Source: Mucilaginibacter lappiensis (GTDB taxonomy: Bacteria; Bacteroidota; Bacteroidia; Sphingobacteriales; Sphingobacteriaceae). Taken from it: a stretch of 64,000 nt of DNA. The notes under the pieces are model-generated. The model was not told the DNA's origin. It searched no databases and saw nothing but the letters and a program-made list of their open reading frames with translations. The stretch is taken from assembly GCF_900155965.1 (NCBI RefSeq), contig NZ_FTMG01000007.1, forward strand, positions 124,001-188,000. The letters are read 5' to 3'. A program made the position numbers and the translations under genes. Shown in pieces: positions 49,731 to 58,152 of this stretch; the first letter of the stretch is position 1, and each line of letters begins with the position of its first letter.

Positions 49731-49824
49731 AGTATCAAGTAGCTGAATTAGTATCAAGTATCACGACTTTTTAAAAGGAGTATTCAACTAATACAAGCAA
49801 TCTTGATACTTGATACTGAAAAAC
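49731..49824. repeat. TATCAAG-word inverted repeat, copy 1
   Basis: Left words GTATCAAGTAGC and AGTATCAAGTATCACGA, right AATCTTGATACTTGATACT. Between convergent genes; probably also terminates both. Same word set as copies at 52383 and 57039. Confidence 0.65.
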
Positions 49825-51045
49825 CTATTTAAACCTGATGGCTTTTACCGGCGATATTTTGCTTACTAGCATGGAAGGGATAATGAGCACCAACAGGCAA
49901 ATAACCAGTGTGCCTAAATTCAGCAGGAAAATATCGGTAAAATTAAACTCTACGGGTACAAAGGTCATGTAATAAGATGCCTGGTCGAGTTTAAAAAAGT
50001 GGGTTTGTTGTTGAAAGAAACCTAAACCCAATCCTAAGGCGTTCCCCAGCAGCAGTCCTAACCCAATAAGATAGGTTGCGTTAAATAAAAACACCTTTTG
50101 TATGTTCCAGTTGGTGGCGCCCATGGCCTTAAACATACCAATCATGGAAGTTCGCTCCAGGATCATGATCAACAGTGCCGATATCATATTAATCACCGCT
50201 ACGATAACCATCAGCACCAGCATCACTACAGAGTTTACATCCAATAGGTTAAGCCATTCAAATATGGCCGGGTAATCCTCTCCTACGGTATAGGAGCGTA
50301 ATTTTACCGGCAGTATATCATCAAGCTTATTAGCAGCATAGTCTACACGGTTAAAATCCGATACATGTAACTCATACTCTCCAATTTCGCCCGGCTTCCA
50401 GTCGTTAAGCCGGTTGATCAATGATAAAGAGCCTATCACAAAGGTTTTATCTACCTCCTCCACCCCAATACTAAATATTCCTTTTATTTTAAACTGACGC
50501 TTACGGAGTGGCTCCTGAACAAAATACATCAGCAGTTTATCGCCCACCTTCAATTTTAAACGGTTGGCTGTAGTTTGCGATAGCATGATCTCTTTTTGGG
50601 CCTCTACCGAATCGGTAAAATTGATCACGTCACCGGCCACCATGGTCTTTTTAAAATAACTCCAATCGTAGTTTTTATCAACCCCTTTCAATACCACCCC
50701 TTCTATTTCATTATTAGCTTTAATGATACCTGGCTTAGTGGCAAAAGGCATTACCCTGGTGATCAACGGACTTTTCATCGCCCGGTTTTCAAATTTAGGA
50801 TCAGCCACAAAAGGTGAGCTTTCGTAGGAGCTGTTCAAATCGAATTTCACTACCCTGATGTCGCCGGCAAAACCACGGATCTTTTCACGGATCTCCCGCT
50901 TAAAGCCCTTCACAATGGCCAGCGAAAGTATCATCACCCCCAAACCCAGCATAATGCCTATAATGGCAATGCGCACAATCAGCTTTGAAAAGGTGCGTTT
51001 TGACTTAAATGTTATCCGGGCTGATATAAAAGAGGCGAAACTCAA
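49825..51045 (-). CDS. FtsX/LolC-E-like ABC transporter permease
   Basis: 406 residues with the FtsX/MacB-type permease topology: one N-terminal transmembrane helix (IRIAIIGIMLGLGVMILSLAIVKGF, about 25-48), a large periplasmic domain (about 50-265) and three C-terminal helices (from VVMLVLMVIVAVINMISALLIM). The N-terminus SFASFISARITFKSKRTFSKLIVRIA is like LolC/LolE lipoprotein-release permeases, so lipoprotein sorting is the leading guess. No ATPase gene is adjacent, as often in Bacteroidota. Divergent from namZ. Confidence 0.85.
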   Translation of the reverse strand: MSFASFISARITFKSKRTFSKLIVRIAIIGIMLGLGVMILSLAIVKGFKREIREKIRGFAGDIRVVKFDLNSSYESSPFVADPKFENRAMKSPLITRVMPFATKPGIIKANNEIEGVVLKGVDKNYDWSYFKKTMVAGDVINFTDSVEAQKEIMLSQTTANRLKLKVGDKLLMYFVQEPLRKRQFKIKGIFSIGVEEVDKTFVIGSLSLINRLNDWKPGEIGEYELHVSDFNRVDYAANKLDDILPVKLRSYTVGEDYPAIFEWLNLLDVNSVVMLVLMVIVAVINMISALLIMILERTSMIGMFKAMGATNWNIQKVFLFNATYLIGLGLLLGNALGLGLGFFQQQTHFFKLDQASYYMTFVPVEFNFTDIFLLNLGTLVICLLVLIIPSMLVSKISPVKAIRFK

Positions 51046-51130
51046 TGCAGAATGATTTTTTGTACCTTCGCAAATATGCGGTTTTGCTGCTAAACCTGCT
51101 ACTTTAAAAATTGTTTAACCATAATATTTT

Positions 51131-52381
51131 ATGCTGACGACACGTATTTTTTTGCAATGTGCTTTTATTACGGTTTTATGGGCAAATACAGCATGTGGTA
51201 GCCCGGCTGTTTGTACCAATTGCGACTCAACAAAAATTAATCCGGACGAAGAAATAATTACCAAAATAATTACCGGAGCCGATCAAGTTCCGCTGTATAT
51301 TAACTATCTTAAGGGGAAAAATATTGGGATGGTGATAAATCAAACTTCTGTTATTGGCAAAAATCTGAAGCCCAGTGTGGATAGTTTGCTGCATGCAGGT
51401 ATTACCATAAAAAAAATATTCGGGCCCGAGCATGGTTTTAGAGGGAATGCCAGTAACGGCGCCAGCGTAAACGACGATGTGGATGCCAAAACCGGGTTAC
51501 CTGTTATATCGCTGTATGGCAATAAACACTATAAACCCACAGCCGAGGATCTTAAAGGGCTCGACCTGATGATATTTGATGTTCAGGATGTAGGCGTCCG
51601 TTTTTACACCTACATATCAACCCTGCATTACGTGATGGAGGCCTGTGCCGAAAACAATATCGAGTTGATGATACTGGACAGGCCCAATCCAAACGGCTAC
51701 TTGATTGATGGCCCTATATTAGATACCGCCAATGTGCCCCGCGCCTTTGTGGCTATGCACCCCATACCCATCAGCCATGGCATGACCATTGCCGAATACG
51801 CCCAAATGATTAACGGTGAGGGCTGGTTAAAGGACGGCCTCAAGTGTAAATTAAAAATCATCAGAGTAGCCAACTACAAACATTCTTTGCCTTACAAGTT
51901 ACCTGTAAACCCATCACCCAATTTAAATACCGATCAGTCCATTATCCTGTACCCGAGTATATGCTTATTTGAGGGCACCACCTTAAGCCTGGGCCGCGGT
52001 ACATTTTTTCCTTTCCTGGAGGTAGGCCATCCCTTGTTAAAAGGCAAATACAGTTTTTCATTCACTCCTCTTAGTATCAAAGGCATGAGCGAAGATCCAC
52101 CACAGAAAGACAAAGAATGTTTTGGTGTGGATTTAAGGGCACAGAGTACAGATATGATCAGGAAGAAGGGTCGCCTTGATTTGTCGTTACTGATGGAGTT
52201 ATACAAGGCTTTTCCGGATAAGGCACATTTCTTTAACGCCTATTTTACCAAGCTATCCGGCACTCCCGAATTAAGGAAACAGATAGAAGCAGGTAAAAGT
52301 GAGGAAGAGATCCGCAAAAGCTGGGAACCTGGTTTAATTAAGTTTAAAACCATACGCCGTAAATATTTATTATATGAGTAG
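51131..52381 (+). CDS. namZ: DUF1343 exo-beta-N-acetylmuramidase (NamZ-like)
   Basis: 416 residues. The signal sequence ends near NTACGS, with a possible lipidated Cys22. DUF1343 motifs: FGPEHGFRGNASNGASVNDDVDAKTGLPVISLYG, DLMIFDVQDVGVRFYTYISTL, DRPNPNGYLIDGP and NLNTDQSIILYPSICLFEGT. In Tannerella and Bacillus, DUF1343 proteins (GH171) release MurNAc from peptidoglycan fragments; this one is likely to do the same in the periplasm. The catalytic Glu of EHGFRG is kept. A TATCAAG-word repeat separates it from fmt. Confidence 0.88.
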   Translation: MLTTRIFLQCAFITVLWANTACGSPAVCTNCDSTKINPDEEIITKIITGADQVPLYINYLKGKNIGMVINQTSVIGKNLKPSVDSLLHAGITIKKIFGPEHGFRGNASNGASVNDDVDAKTGLPVISLYGNKHYKPTAEDLKGLDLMIFDVQDVGVRFYTYISTLHYVMEACAENNIELMILDRPNPNGYLIDGPILDTANVPRAFVAMHPIPISHGMTIAEYAQMINGEGWLKDGLKCKLKIIRVANYKHSLPYKLPVNPSPNLNTDQSIILYPSICLFEGTTLSLGRGTFFPFLEVGHPLLKGKYSFSFTPLSIKGMSEDPPQKDKECFGVDLRAQSTDMIRKKGRLDLSLLMELYKAFPDKAHFFNAYFTKLSGTPELRKQIEAGKSEEEIRKSWEPGLIKFKTIRRKYLLYE

Positions 52382-52382
52382 T

Positions 52383-52466
52383 ATCAAGCAGCTAGTATCA
52401 AGTATCACGACCTTTAAAAGAATGTTTCATAAAACAAAATCTTGATACTAGCTACTTGATACCAAT
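52383..52466. repeat. TATCAAG-word inverted repeat, copy 2
   Basis: Left AGTATCAAGCAGCTAGTATC-AAGTATCACGA, right TCTTGATACTAGCTACTTGATAC. Between namZ and fmt (same strand). Confidence 0.7.
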
Positions 52467-52487
52467 AACGATACTTAAAAGAATAAC

Positions 52488-53405
52488 ATGAGAATTGTAT
52501 TTATGGGTACCCCCGAGTTTGCCGTTGCATCATTAGATGAGCTAATCAAGGCAGGTAGCGACATTGTAGGCGTGGTTACTGCCCCTGATAAACCAGCGGG
52601 TCGTGGACAAAAGGTAAGCGAATCGGCAGTGAAACAATACGCGGTAGCCAACGGGCTGAAAGTACTGCAACCCGAAAAGCTGAAAAACCCGGAGTTTTTA
52701 GCCGAACTGAAGGCACTTAATGCTGATCTGCAGGTAGTAGTAGCTTTCCGGATGCTGCCCGAAGTAGTTTGGGCCATGCCACCAAAGGGTACCATTAATT
52801 TACATGCTTCGCTTTTACCGCAATACCGTGGCGCGGCTCCTATTAACTGGGTACTCATCAATGGCGAAAAAGAAAGCGGTGCTACTACCTTTTTCCTGAA
52901 ACATGAAATTGATACCGGCGATGTGTTATTTACCGAAAAAGTAACTTTAACAGGTCATGAAACAGCTGGTACACTGCACGACTGGCTCATGAATAAAGGT
53001 GCCGGATTATTAGTTAAAACCGTAAAAGCGGTTGAAAGCGGCCGCTATCATGAACATCCGCAAACAGCCCTGTTAACCGGCGAAGAACTGAAACACGCCC
53101 CCAAAATTTTTAAAGAAGATTGTTTGATCGACTGGACACAACCGGCACAAAACATTTACAACAAAATACGCGGGCTTAGTCCTATCCCAACGGCCTATAC
53201 CGAATTAAATGGGAAAGTTTTAAAAATATACGGCTCAGAATTACAAACAGACGAGCCCGCCATACAACCCGGCGATTTCCTTACCGACAATAAAACCTAT
53301 CTGAAATTTGCCGCCAAAGATGGTTTTATCAGTCTGACTGATATTCAACTGGAAGGTAAAAAGCGCATGGGTATTGAGGATTTTTTAAGAGGGATGAGGT
53401 TGTAA
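52488..53405 (+). CDS. fmt: Methionyl-tRNA formyltransferase
   Basis: 305 residues, usual length. IVFMGTPEFAVASLDEL, VTAPDKPAGRG, then TINLHASLLPQYRGAAPINW with catalytic Asn104 and His106, and HEIDTGDVL with the catalytic Asp. The C-terminal domain (about 205-305) follows ILCLDW-like EDCLIDWTQPAQNIYNKIRGLSP. It formylates initiator Met-tRNA. Housekeeping. Confidence 0.96.
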   Translation: MRIVFMGTPEFAVASLDELIKAGSDIVGVVTAPDKPAGRGQKVSESAVKQYAVANGLKVLQPEKLKNPEFLAELKALNADLQVVVAFRMLPEVVWAMPPKGTINLHASLLPQYRGAAPINWVLINGEKESGATTFFLKHEIDTGDVLFTEKVTLTGHETAGTLHDWLMNKGAGLLVKTVKAVESGRYHEHPQTALLTGEELKHAPKIFKEDCLIDWTQPAQNIYNKIRGLSPIPTAYTELNGKVLKIYGSELQTDEPAIQPGDFLTDNKTYLKFAAKDGFISLTDIQLEGKKRMGIEDFLRGMRL

Positions 53406-53454
53406 TGGGATTGAACAGATTGTAAATCTTTAATAATATACTTAAATTTATACT

Positions 53455-53711
53455 ATGAAACTTGCAGAGTTAAAGTCGGAATTCCACCACCTGATAGATC
53501 AAATAGATGACTCTGAAATGCTGTCGCAATTTTATGATGTGATCACCCAATCTCTGCAACCTAAAAATTCTGGTTGGCAAGCTTAACTACACAACAACAG
53601 GATATTTTAACTGCTTATGAAGAAAGTGAAGACGAATCAGATCTGATTTCTTTATCCGCGTTAAAATCCAAATACAAGGAATGTGACCACCCTTGTCATC
53701 TTGAGTTATAA
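53455..53711 (+). pseudogene. Decayed type II antitoxin-like gene with frameshift
   Basis: First frame: MKLAELKSEFHHLIDQIDDS...PKNSGWQA then stop at 53584 (43 residues). From 53577, shifted by two bases relative to the first frame (equivalent to one lost base), the frame continues ASLTTQQQDILTAYEESEDE-SDLISLSALKSKYKE and ends after HPCHLEL. Read together the two parts make the ~75-residue Bacteroidota antitoxin type (LTxxQ...AYEESEDExxLI...KYK), usually paired with a RelE/ParE-like toxin. The C-terminal end is replaced by a REP-like repeat (GTCATCTTGAG), and no toxin gene follows. A remnant. Confidence 0.6.
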
Positions 53712-53763
53712 AATCCGGGACTTTTAAGGGTGCAATGACGTGTTAAATTAAGGTATCAATTTT

Positions 53764-53852
53764 ATGTCGAGCGATAGCGTGGCAATCTCTTCGCGTTCTT
53801 ATCGATAAGAATAGCTACGAGATTGCTTCGTCGTTCCTCCTCGCAATGACAT
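53764..53852. repeat. REP-like palindrome, family A, inverted copy
   Basis: ATGTCGAGCGATAGCGTGGC-AATCTC ... GAGATTGCTTCGTCGTTCCT-CCTCGCAATGACAT; reverse orientation of the copy at 11714-11806 with a small loss at its left end. Confidence 0.8.
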
Positions 53853-53861
53853 GATGGAGAC

Positions 53862-53941
53862 ACGCCATGGTAGGAACGAAGGATCTGTTTGCAAGCTATT
53901 CATATCGCAGAATAGATACTTCGCTGCGCTCAGTATGACAA
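53862..53941. repeat. REP-like palindrome, family B, degenerate copy
   Basis: AGGAACGAAGGATCTG ... AGATACTTCGCTGCGCTCAG-TATGACA; resembles 4818-4898 with several changes. Together with the family A copy and the REP end in the antitoxin remnant it forms a 250-bp repeat-only stretch (53690-53945). Confidence 0.65.
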
Positions 53942-54013
53942 ACAATTTTATTATCTCCCATCAACCCAAAGTCAAAATAAAATAAACACTTCGTTAATAA
54001 TCACCATGTTTGC

Positions 54014-54021
54014 TATTTTTG
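54014..54021 (+). promoter_or_regulatory. -7 promoter element of DUF3050 gene
   Basis: TATTTTTG, exact TAnnTTTG match, 20 nt before the ATG at 54042. It lies downstream of the alternative ATG at 54006, which decides for the later start. Confidence 0.6.
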
Positions 54022-54041
54022 CGGCCACAAAATTTATTACC

Positions 54042-54839
54042 ATGGCCAATTACAGCGACAGAATCACCCTGCTAAAAAACGAGATCCAGCCTTTACGTGC
54101 GCAATTAATACAGCACGAGCTTTATAAAAACATTAACTCCCTGGAGGAACTTACCATTTTTATGGATCATCATGTATTTGCAGTGTGGGATTTTATGTCG
54201 CTATTAAAATCGTTGCAACAAAAACTAACCTGTACGGTGACGCCATGGATGCCTACAGGAAACTCCAATACCCGCTACCTCATCAACGAAATAGTTACCG
54301 GCGAAGAGAGCGATGTGGATGAAGCAGGTAACCGCACCAGCCATTTTGAACTTTATCTGCGTGCCATGCAGCAGGCCGGCAGCCAGGCAGTTGCTATCAA
54401 CAATCTGTTCAACGAGCTAAATTTTGGCAAACATATTGACGAGGCCCTGATCATTGCCGATATCCCGGTGGCAGCACGCAACTTTGTACAGCACACTTTT
54501 GAGGTGATTGACAGTCCTAAAAATCATGTGCAGGCAGCCGTATTCACCTTTGGTCGTGAGGATCTGATCCCGGATATGTTTGTGAGCATCGTAAAAGAGC
54601 TTAGCCAGCAATTGCCAGGAAAGGTTGATATTTTGCTGTACTACCTGGAACGCCATATTGAAGTTGACGGCGATCACCATTCCCAATTAGCCTACCAAAT
54701 GACCGCCGAACTTTGCGGCGATGATGATACCAAATGGCAAGAAGCAACAGAAGCCGTAAAAGAGGCGCTGCAAACACGTATTGCTTTGTGGGATGGCATT
54801 TTGGCGGCTATAAAAGCACCGGTGGCTTCGGTGTTGTAA
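54042..54839 (+). CDS. DUF3050 protein (heme-oxygenase-like fold)
   Basis: 265 residues from the ATG at 54042. DUF3050 motifs: LRAQLIQHELYKNINSLEELTIFMDHHVFAVWDFMSLLKSLQ, EIVTGEESDVDE, SHFELYLRAM and YYLERHIEVDGDHH. The many conserved His and Glu residues (EIVTGEE, HFE, ERHIEVDGDHH) fit an iron-binding heme-oxygenase-like all-helical fold; relatives in that superfamily are di-iron oxygenases, but I know of no assigned reaction for DUF3050. Single gene, ended by a long hairpin. Confidence 0.85.
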   Translation: MANYSDRITLLKNEIQPLRAQLIQHELYKNINSLEELTIFMDHHVFAVWDFMSLLKSLQQKLTCTVTPWMPTGNSNTRYLINEIVTGEESDVDEAGNRTSHFELYLRAMQQAGSQAVAINNLFNELNFGKHIDEALIIADIPVAARNFVQHTFEVIDSPKNHVQAAVFTFGREDLIPDMFVSIVKELSQQLPGKVDILLYYLERHIEVDGDHHSQLAYQMTAELCGDDDTKWQEATEAVKEALQTRIALWDGILAAIKAPVASVL

Positions 54840-54903
54840 GTTTTACGTGATACGTTGTACGTTTTGCATGTAGTTAAAAAACGTACAACGTATCACGTAA
54901 AAC
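54839..54903. terminator. Bidirectional hairpin between DUF3050 gene and aminotransferase
   Basis: TTTTACGTGATACGTTGTAC-GTTTT ... AAAACGTACAACGTATCACG-TAAAAC: near-perfect arms, between convergent genes, with T-rich ends on both strands. Word-type repeat (ACGT, GATACG). Confidence 0.75.
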
Positions 54904-54915
54904 CCCAAACGTAGC

Positions 54916-55752
54916 TTACAACTTATTCAACTCATCCATCAGCACCTTGCTGATGCGGTTAAAATAACGCCGTACGCCAAAGCCCATCACCGTTTGAATG
55001 CCGCGGGTGGCGTTGGTTAAAAATACCTCATCGGCTTCGTATAAGATATCGGGATTTATCTGGGCTTCAGTAACCTCAATGTTGTTATCCTGGGCCAGCT
55101 TGATCACTACCTGGCGCATCACCCCTTCCACACAACCTTCGCTTAAAGCAGGAGTATACAAATGATTTTGGTAGTAGATAAATATATTGGAGCTGCTGGC
55201 TTCGCACAAAAAACCGCTTTGGTTGAGCAAAAACACATCGTCGAGCTTGTTCTGGGTTTTGTAGATGCCCGCCATCACATAAATAAGCGAATTACAAGTT
55301 TTGATGTTGGACAGGTAATTCGACGGCTTGGGTAGCTCGGTAAACACATCCATGATCAAACCTTTTTCATTCAGAAAGTATCGGGGTTCTTCGGATGCGG
55401 TAAGCTCCAAACAATAACCCATTTTATTTTGCGATGGGGTATACAAACCTTCGGCATCACGATAAACAGTAAGGCGCAGGCGACCATGTTTTACCTTATT
55501 CCGTTTGGCCAGCTCTTCAGAAATATCTTTTAAAAACCAGGCATCCATTTGCGAGTAGCCATCAATTTTAAGCGCCTTCATACCGCGTTGCAGGCGATCG
55601 GCATGCTGCTCGGCAAATTTGAGCTGCCCCTTCATTAAACGCATACTTTCAAACAAACCATCACCATACTTAAAACCTCGATTGGCTATAGTAAGCAGCT
55701 GGCTGTTTGCCGGAATTATATCTCCATTAAAATTGATTAAAACGGGTATCAT
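54916..55752 (-). CDS. Class IV aminotransferase (PabC/IlvE/D-amino-acid transaminase-like)
   Basis: 278 residues, fold type IV PLP enzyme. INFNGDIIPANSQLLTIANRGFKYGDGLFESMR is the family start; PLP Lys151 is in LSNIKTCNSLIYVMAG; EASSSNIFIYY and ALSEGCVEGVMRQVV follow. The size and DGLFESMR fit both aminodeoxychorismate lyase (folate) and branched-chain or D-amino-acid transaminases; no pab or ilv gene is adjacent to decide. Upstream of it on the same strand lies the pseudouridine synthase, separated by a word-type repeat. Confidence 0.85.
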   Translation of the reverse strand: MIPVLINFNGDIIPANSQLLTIANRGFKYGDGLFESMRLMKGQLKFAEQHADRLQRGMKALKIDGYSQMDAWFLKDISEELAKRNKVKHGRLRLTVYRDAEGLYTPSQNKMGYCLELTASEEPRYFLNEKGLIMDVFTELPKPSNYLSNIKTCNSLIYVMAGIYKTQNKLDDVFLLNQSGFLCEASSSNIFIYYQNHLYTPALSEGCVEGVMRQVVIKLAQDNNIEVTEAQINPDILYEADEVFLTNATRGIQTVMGFGVRRYFNRISKVLMDELNKL

Positions 55753-55754
55753 TG

Positions 55755-55980
55755 CAAGGTAGATATGAGATGTGAGATATTAGATTTGAGATTTTGATAC
55801 ATCTTTCATTTTTCAATTCGTGTACATGGGGTTTATTGTCTAACGTCTCATATCATTGTAAGGAAGATATGAGATGTGAGACATGAGATATGAGATATGA
55901 GATCTCTTTTGAAATCTACATTGTAATTGTTTCATTTCGTTTTTTCTCATATCTCACATCTAATTTCTCATATCTGTTTC
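55755..55980. repeat. GAGATATGAGATGTGAGA-word inverted repeat
   Basis: GATATGAGATGTGAGATATT near 55763, GATATGAGATGTGAGACATG near 55866, and the reverse complement TCTCATATCTCACATCTAAT near 55945. Fills the 207-bp gap between the aminotransferase and the pseudouridine synthase and runs into the end of the latter. Confidence 0.65.
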
Positions 55981-56997
55981 CGTGTATTTACGCCATTTTT
56001 GCAGCACGCTTTCAAAATCGGGCGGCAACGGCGATTCAAAGGCGATCTGTTTTTTTAATGTGGGGTGCAAAAAACCTAATGTTTGCGCATGCAGGGCTTG
56101 CCTTGGCATCAGCTCAAAACAATTTTCAACAAACTGCTTGTATTTGCTGAATACCGTACCTTTCAATATCTTATCGCCGCCATAGGTAGCGTCGCTGAAC
56201 AGTGGGTGACCGATATGTTTCATATGCGCCCTGATCTGATGAGTGCGACCGGTTTCCAATTGACATTCAATTAGCGTAACATAGCCCATACGCTCCAGTA
56301 CCTTATAATGTGTTACCGACCACTTTCCTTTTTCAGGGTCATCATATATCGACATCACCCGTCTGTCGTTCACACTGCGACCAATATAGCCCGTTACTGT
56401 ACCATCCTGTTCCAGATCACCCCAGGCCAGTGCTATATATTTACGGGTAATGGTGTGATCAAAAAACTGTTTGGCCAGCCAGTTCATGGAGCGCTCGTTT
56501 TTGCTGATGAGCAGCAGTCCCGAAGTATCTTTATCAATGCGGTGAACCAAACCTGGCCGGCCATCGTTACCTGGCAAGGTAGGCAGCTGCTGAAAATGAT
56601 AAACCAGGGCGTTAACCAGTGTACCGGTATAATTATTATAACCAGGGTGCACCACCATACCGGCGGCTTTATCAACTATCAGCACATCATCGTCCTCATA
56701 AACAATATTGATGGGGATATTTTCGGGATAGACTTCGGTATCACGAGGCGGGTGTGGCAACACTACCGATATCACATCAAGTGGTTTTACGCGGTAGCTT
56801 GATTTAATGGGCTTATCATTCACCAGCACGTTTTCAAGCTCAATAGCATTCTGGATGCGGTTGCGCGAGGCATTCTCCACCCGGTGCATCAAAAATTTAT
56901 CAATACGCAACAGGGATTGCCCTTTGTCAACCACAACGCGTAAGTGCTCAAATAAGTCCTGTTCTTCCTGCTCTATAAACTCGGTATCGTCTGCCAT
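55960..56997 (-). CDS. RluA/RluD-family pseudouridine synthase
   Basis: 345 residues from the ATG at 56997 (MADDTEFIEQEEQDL); the longer frame starts with a TTG inside a repeat and is rejected. N-terminal S4 RNA-binding domain (about 28-85; LLRIDKFLMHRVENASRNRIQNAI), then catalytic VHRIDKDTSGLLL with Asp155, ARKYIALAWG-type TRKYIALAWG and LIECQLETGRTHQIRAHMKHIGHPL. The arrangement resembles RluD, which makes pseudouridines in helix 69 of 23S rRNA, but RluA/RluC-type targets cannot be excluded. Confidence 0.93.
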   Translation of the reverse strand: MADDTEFIEQEEQDLFEHLRVVVDKGQSLLRIDKFLMHRVENASRNRIQNAIELENVLVNDKPIKSSYRVKPLDVISVVLPHPPRDTEVYPENIPINIVYEDDDVLIVDKAAGMVVHPGYNNYTGTLVNALVYHFQQLPTLPGNDGRPGLVHRIDKDTSGLLLISKNERSMNWLAKQFFDHTITRKYIALAWGDLEQDGTVTGYIGRSVNDRRVMSIYDDPEKGKWSVTHYKVLERMGYVTLIECQLETGRTHQIRAHMKHIGHPLFSDATYGGDKILKGTVFSKYKQFVENCFELMPRQALHAQTLGFLHPTLKKQIAFESPLPPDFESVLQKWRKYTETDMRN

Positions 56998-57004
56998 TTG
57001 AGGG

Positions 57005-57012
57005 CAAAAGTA
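57005..57012 (-). promoter_or_regulatory. -7 element very close to pseudouridine synthase start
   Basis: Minus strand TACTTTTG, exact TAnnTTTG match, with only 7 nt between it and the ATG. Transcription would begin within a few bases of the start codon. Confidence 0.5.
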
Positions 57013-57038
57013 ATCGTTTTTTGTCGTACTAGTAGCGG

Positions 57039-57194
57039 GTATCAAGTAGCTAGTATCAAGTATCAAGATTATTAGCGACTTTAATATCCCTCACCAAACA
57101 ACCAAAATGCTGATATTTGATCATTAGTATCAAGATTTTTAAACAGTTTGGCATTTGCAAGATGTCTTGATACTTGATACTAGCTACTTGATAC
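57039..57194. repeat. TATCAAG-word inverted repeat, copy 3, with 30-bp perfect arms
   Basis: Left arm 57039-57068 begins GTATCAAGTAGCTAGTATCA; right arm 57165-57194 is its exact reverse complement over 30 bp. The 96-nt spacer holds a further ATTAGTATCAAGATT. It lies between divergent genes, so it is not a terminator. Confidence 0.8.
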
Positions 57195-57200
57195 TAAATA

Positions 57201-58088
57201 ATGAATATTGATCTCGAAATTTTCAGTCCGGTTCAAGCCATCAGCAACCCGCTGTTTGATGAACACGGCGTAAAAGTTTTTCTGAAACGCGACGACCTGA
57301 TACATCCCATGATATCAGGCAACAAATGGCGCAAACTAAAATACTTGCTCAAAACCGCGCAAAGCCAAAGCAAAAATCACCTAATAACCTTTGGCGGGGC
57401 CTACTCTAACCATTTATTGGCTACTGCCGCAGCTACTGCAAAATTCGGGTTTAAAGCCACCGGCATAGTACGCGGCGAGCAAGTGAATAATGATACGCTG
57501 TTTTTATGCAAACTGCATGGCATGCGGTTAGTATTTACCGACAGAGATAGCTATCGCGATAAACATGCCCTATTTGCTCAACACTACGGCGATGATACCG
57601 ATGCTTTTTTTATTGATGAAGGTGGCGCATCGCCGGAAGCTGCTTTGGGTTGCGCCGAACTGGTTGATGAACTTACCGAAACTTACGATCATATTTTTTG
57701 CGCCTGCGGCACAGGTACTACGGCGGCAGGAATTATCAACGGTTTAAGCAGGCGTCAGCTTAAAACCCGGTTTAATGCGGTTCCGGTATTTAAAAATGGT
57801 GCATTTATCCGGGAGGAAATCAACAAATTTCTGATTACTCCTGCAGATTATGATTTGCATACAGATTATCACTTTGGGGGTTACGGCAAAGCCGATGCTG
57901 AGCTAATCGGTTTTATAAAAGAATTTGTAGCCGCTACCGGCATTGTGATTGAACCAGTGTATACCGGTAAAATGATGTACGCGCTTTACGATCTCATCGG
58001 CAAAGGCCATTTTGAACCCGGCAGCAAGATCCTGGCCATTCATAGCGGGGGAATCTGGGGTTTACTAGGTATGAAAGATAAATTTTGA
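57201..58088 (+). CDS. D-cysteine desulfhydrase / ACC deaminase-like PLP enzyme
   Basis: 295 residues, fold type II PLP enzyme. FLKRDDLIHPMISGNKWRKLKYLL carries the PLP Lys (Lys42); TFGGAYSNHLLATAAA binds the cofactor phosphate side; CACGTGTTAAGIINGL is the glycine-rich loop. The 1-aminocyclopropane-1-carboxylate deaminase / D-cysteine desulfhydrase family cannot be split by eye, though soil Bacteroidota members are mostly annotated as D-cysteine desulfhydrases. The C-terminal IHSGGIWGLLG fits the family. Ends in a strong terminator. Confidence 0.88.
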   Translation: MNIDLEIFSPVQAISNPLFDEHGVKVFLKRDDLIHPMISGNKWRKLKYLLKTAQSQSKNHLITFGGAYSNHLLATAAATAKFGFKATGIVRGEQVNNDTLFLCKLHGMRLVFTDRDSYRDKHALFAQHYGDDTDAFFIDEGGASPEAALGCAELVDELTETYDHIFCACGTGTTAAGIINGLSRRQLKTRFNAVPVFKNGAFIREEINKFLITPADYDLHTDYHFGGYGKADAELIGFIKEFVAATGIVIEPVYTGKMMYALYDLIGKGHFEPGSKILAIHSGGIWGLLGMKDKF

Positions 58089-58097
58089 TCAACATAA

Positions 58098-58128
58098 AAA
58101 ATGCCTGGCTCCGAAACCAGGCATTTAC
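58098..58128. terminator. Bidirectional terminator
   Basis: AAATGCCTGG ... CCAGGCATTT stem with an 8-nt CTCCGAAA-type loop, between the convergent PLP enzyme and GH18 genes; T-rich on one side and A-rich on the other. Confidence 0.85.
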
Positions 58129-58152
58129 ACTATAATTAATATACGGGATAGA

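Noticed and set aside
57125..57140. Extra terminator inside the TATCAAG repeat spacer
   Set aside because: ATTAGTATCAAGATTTTT has no paired arm of its own beyond the outer repeat.
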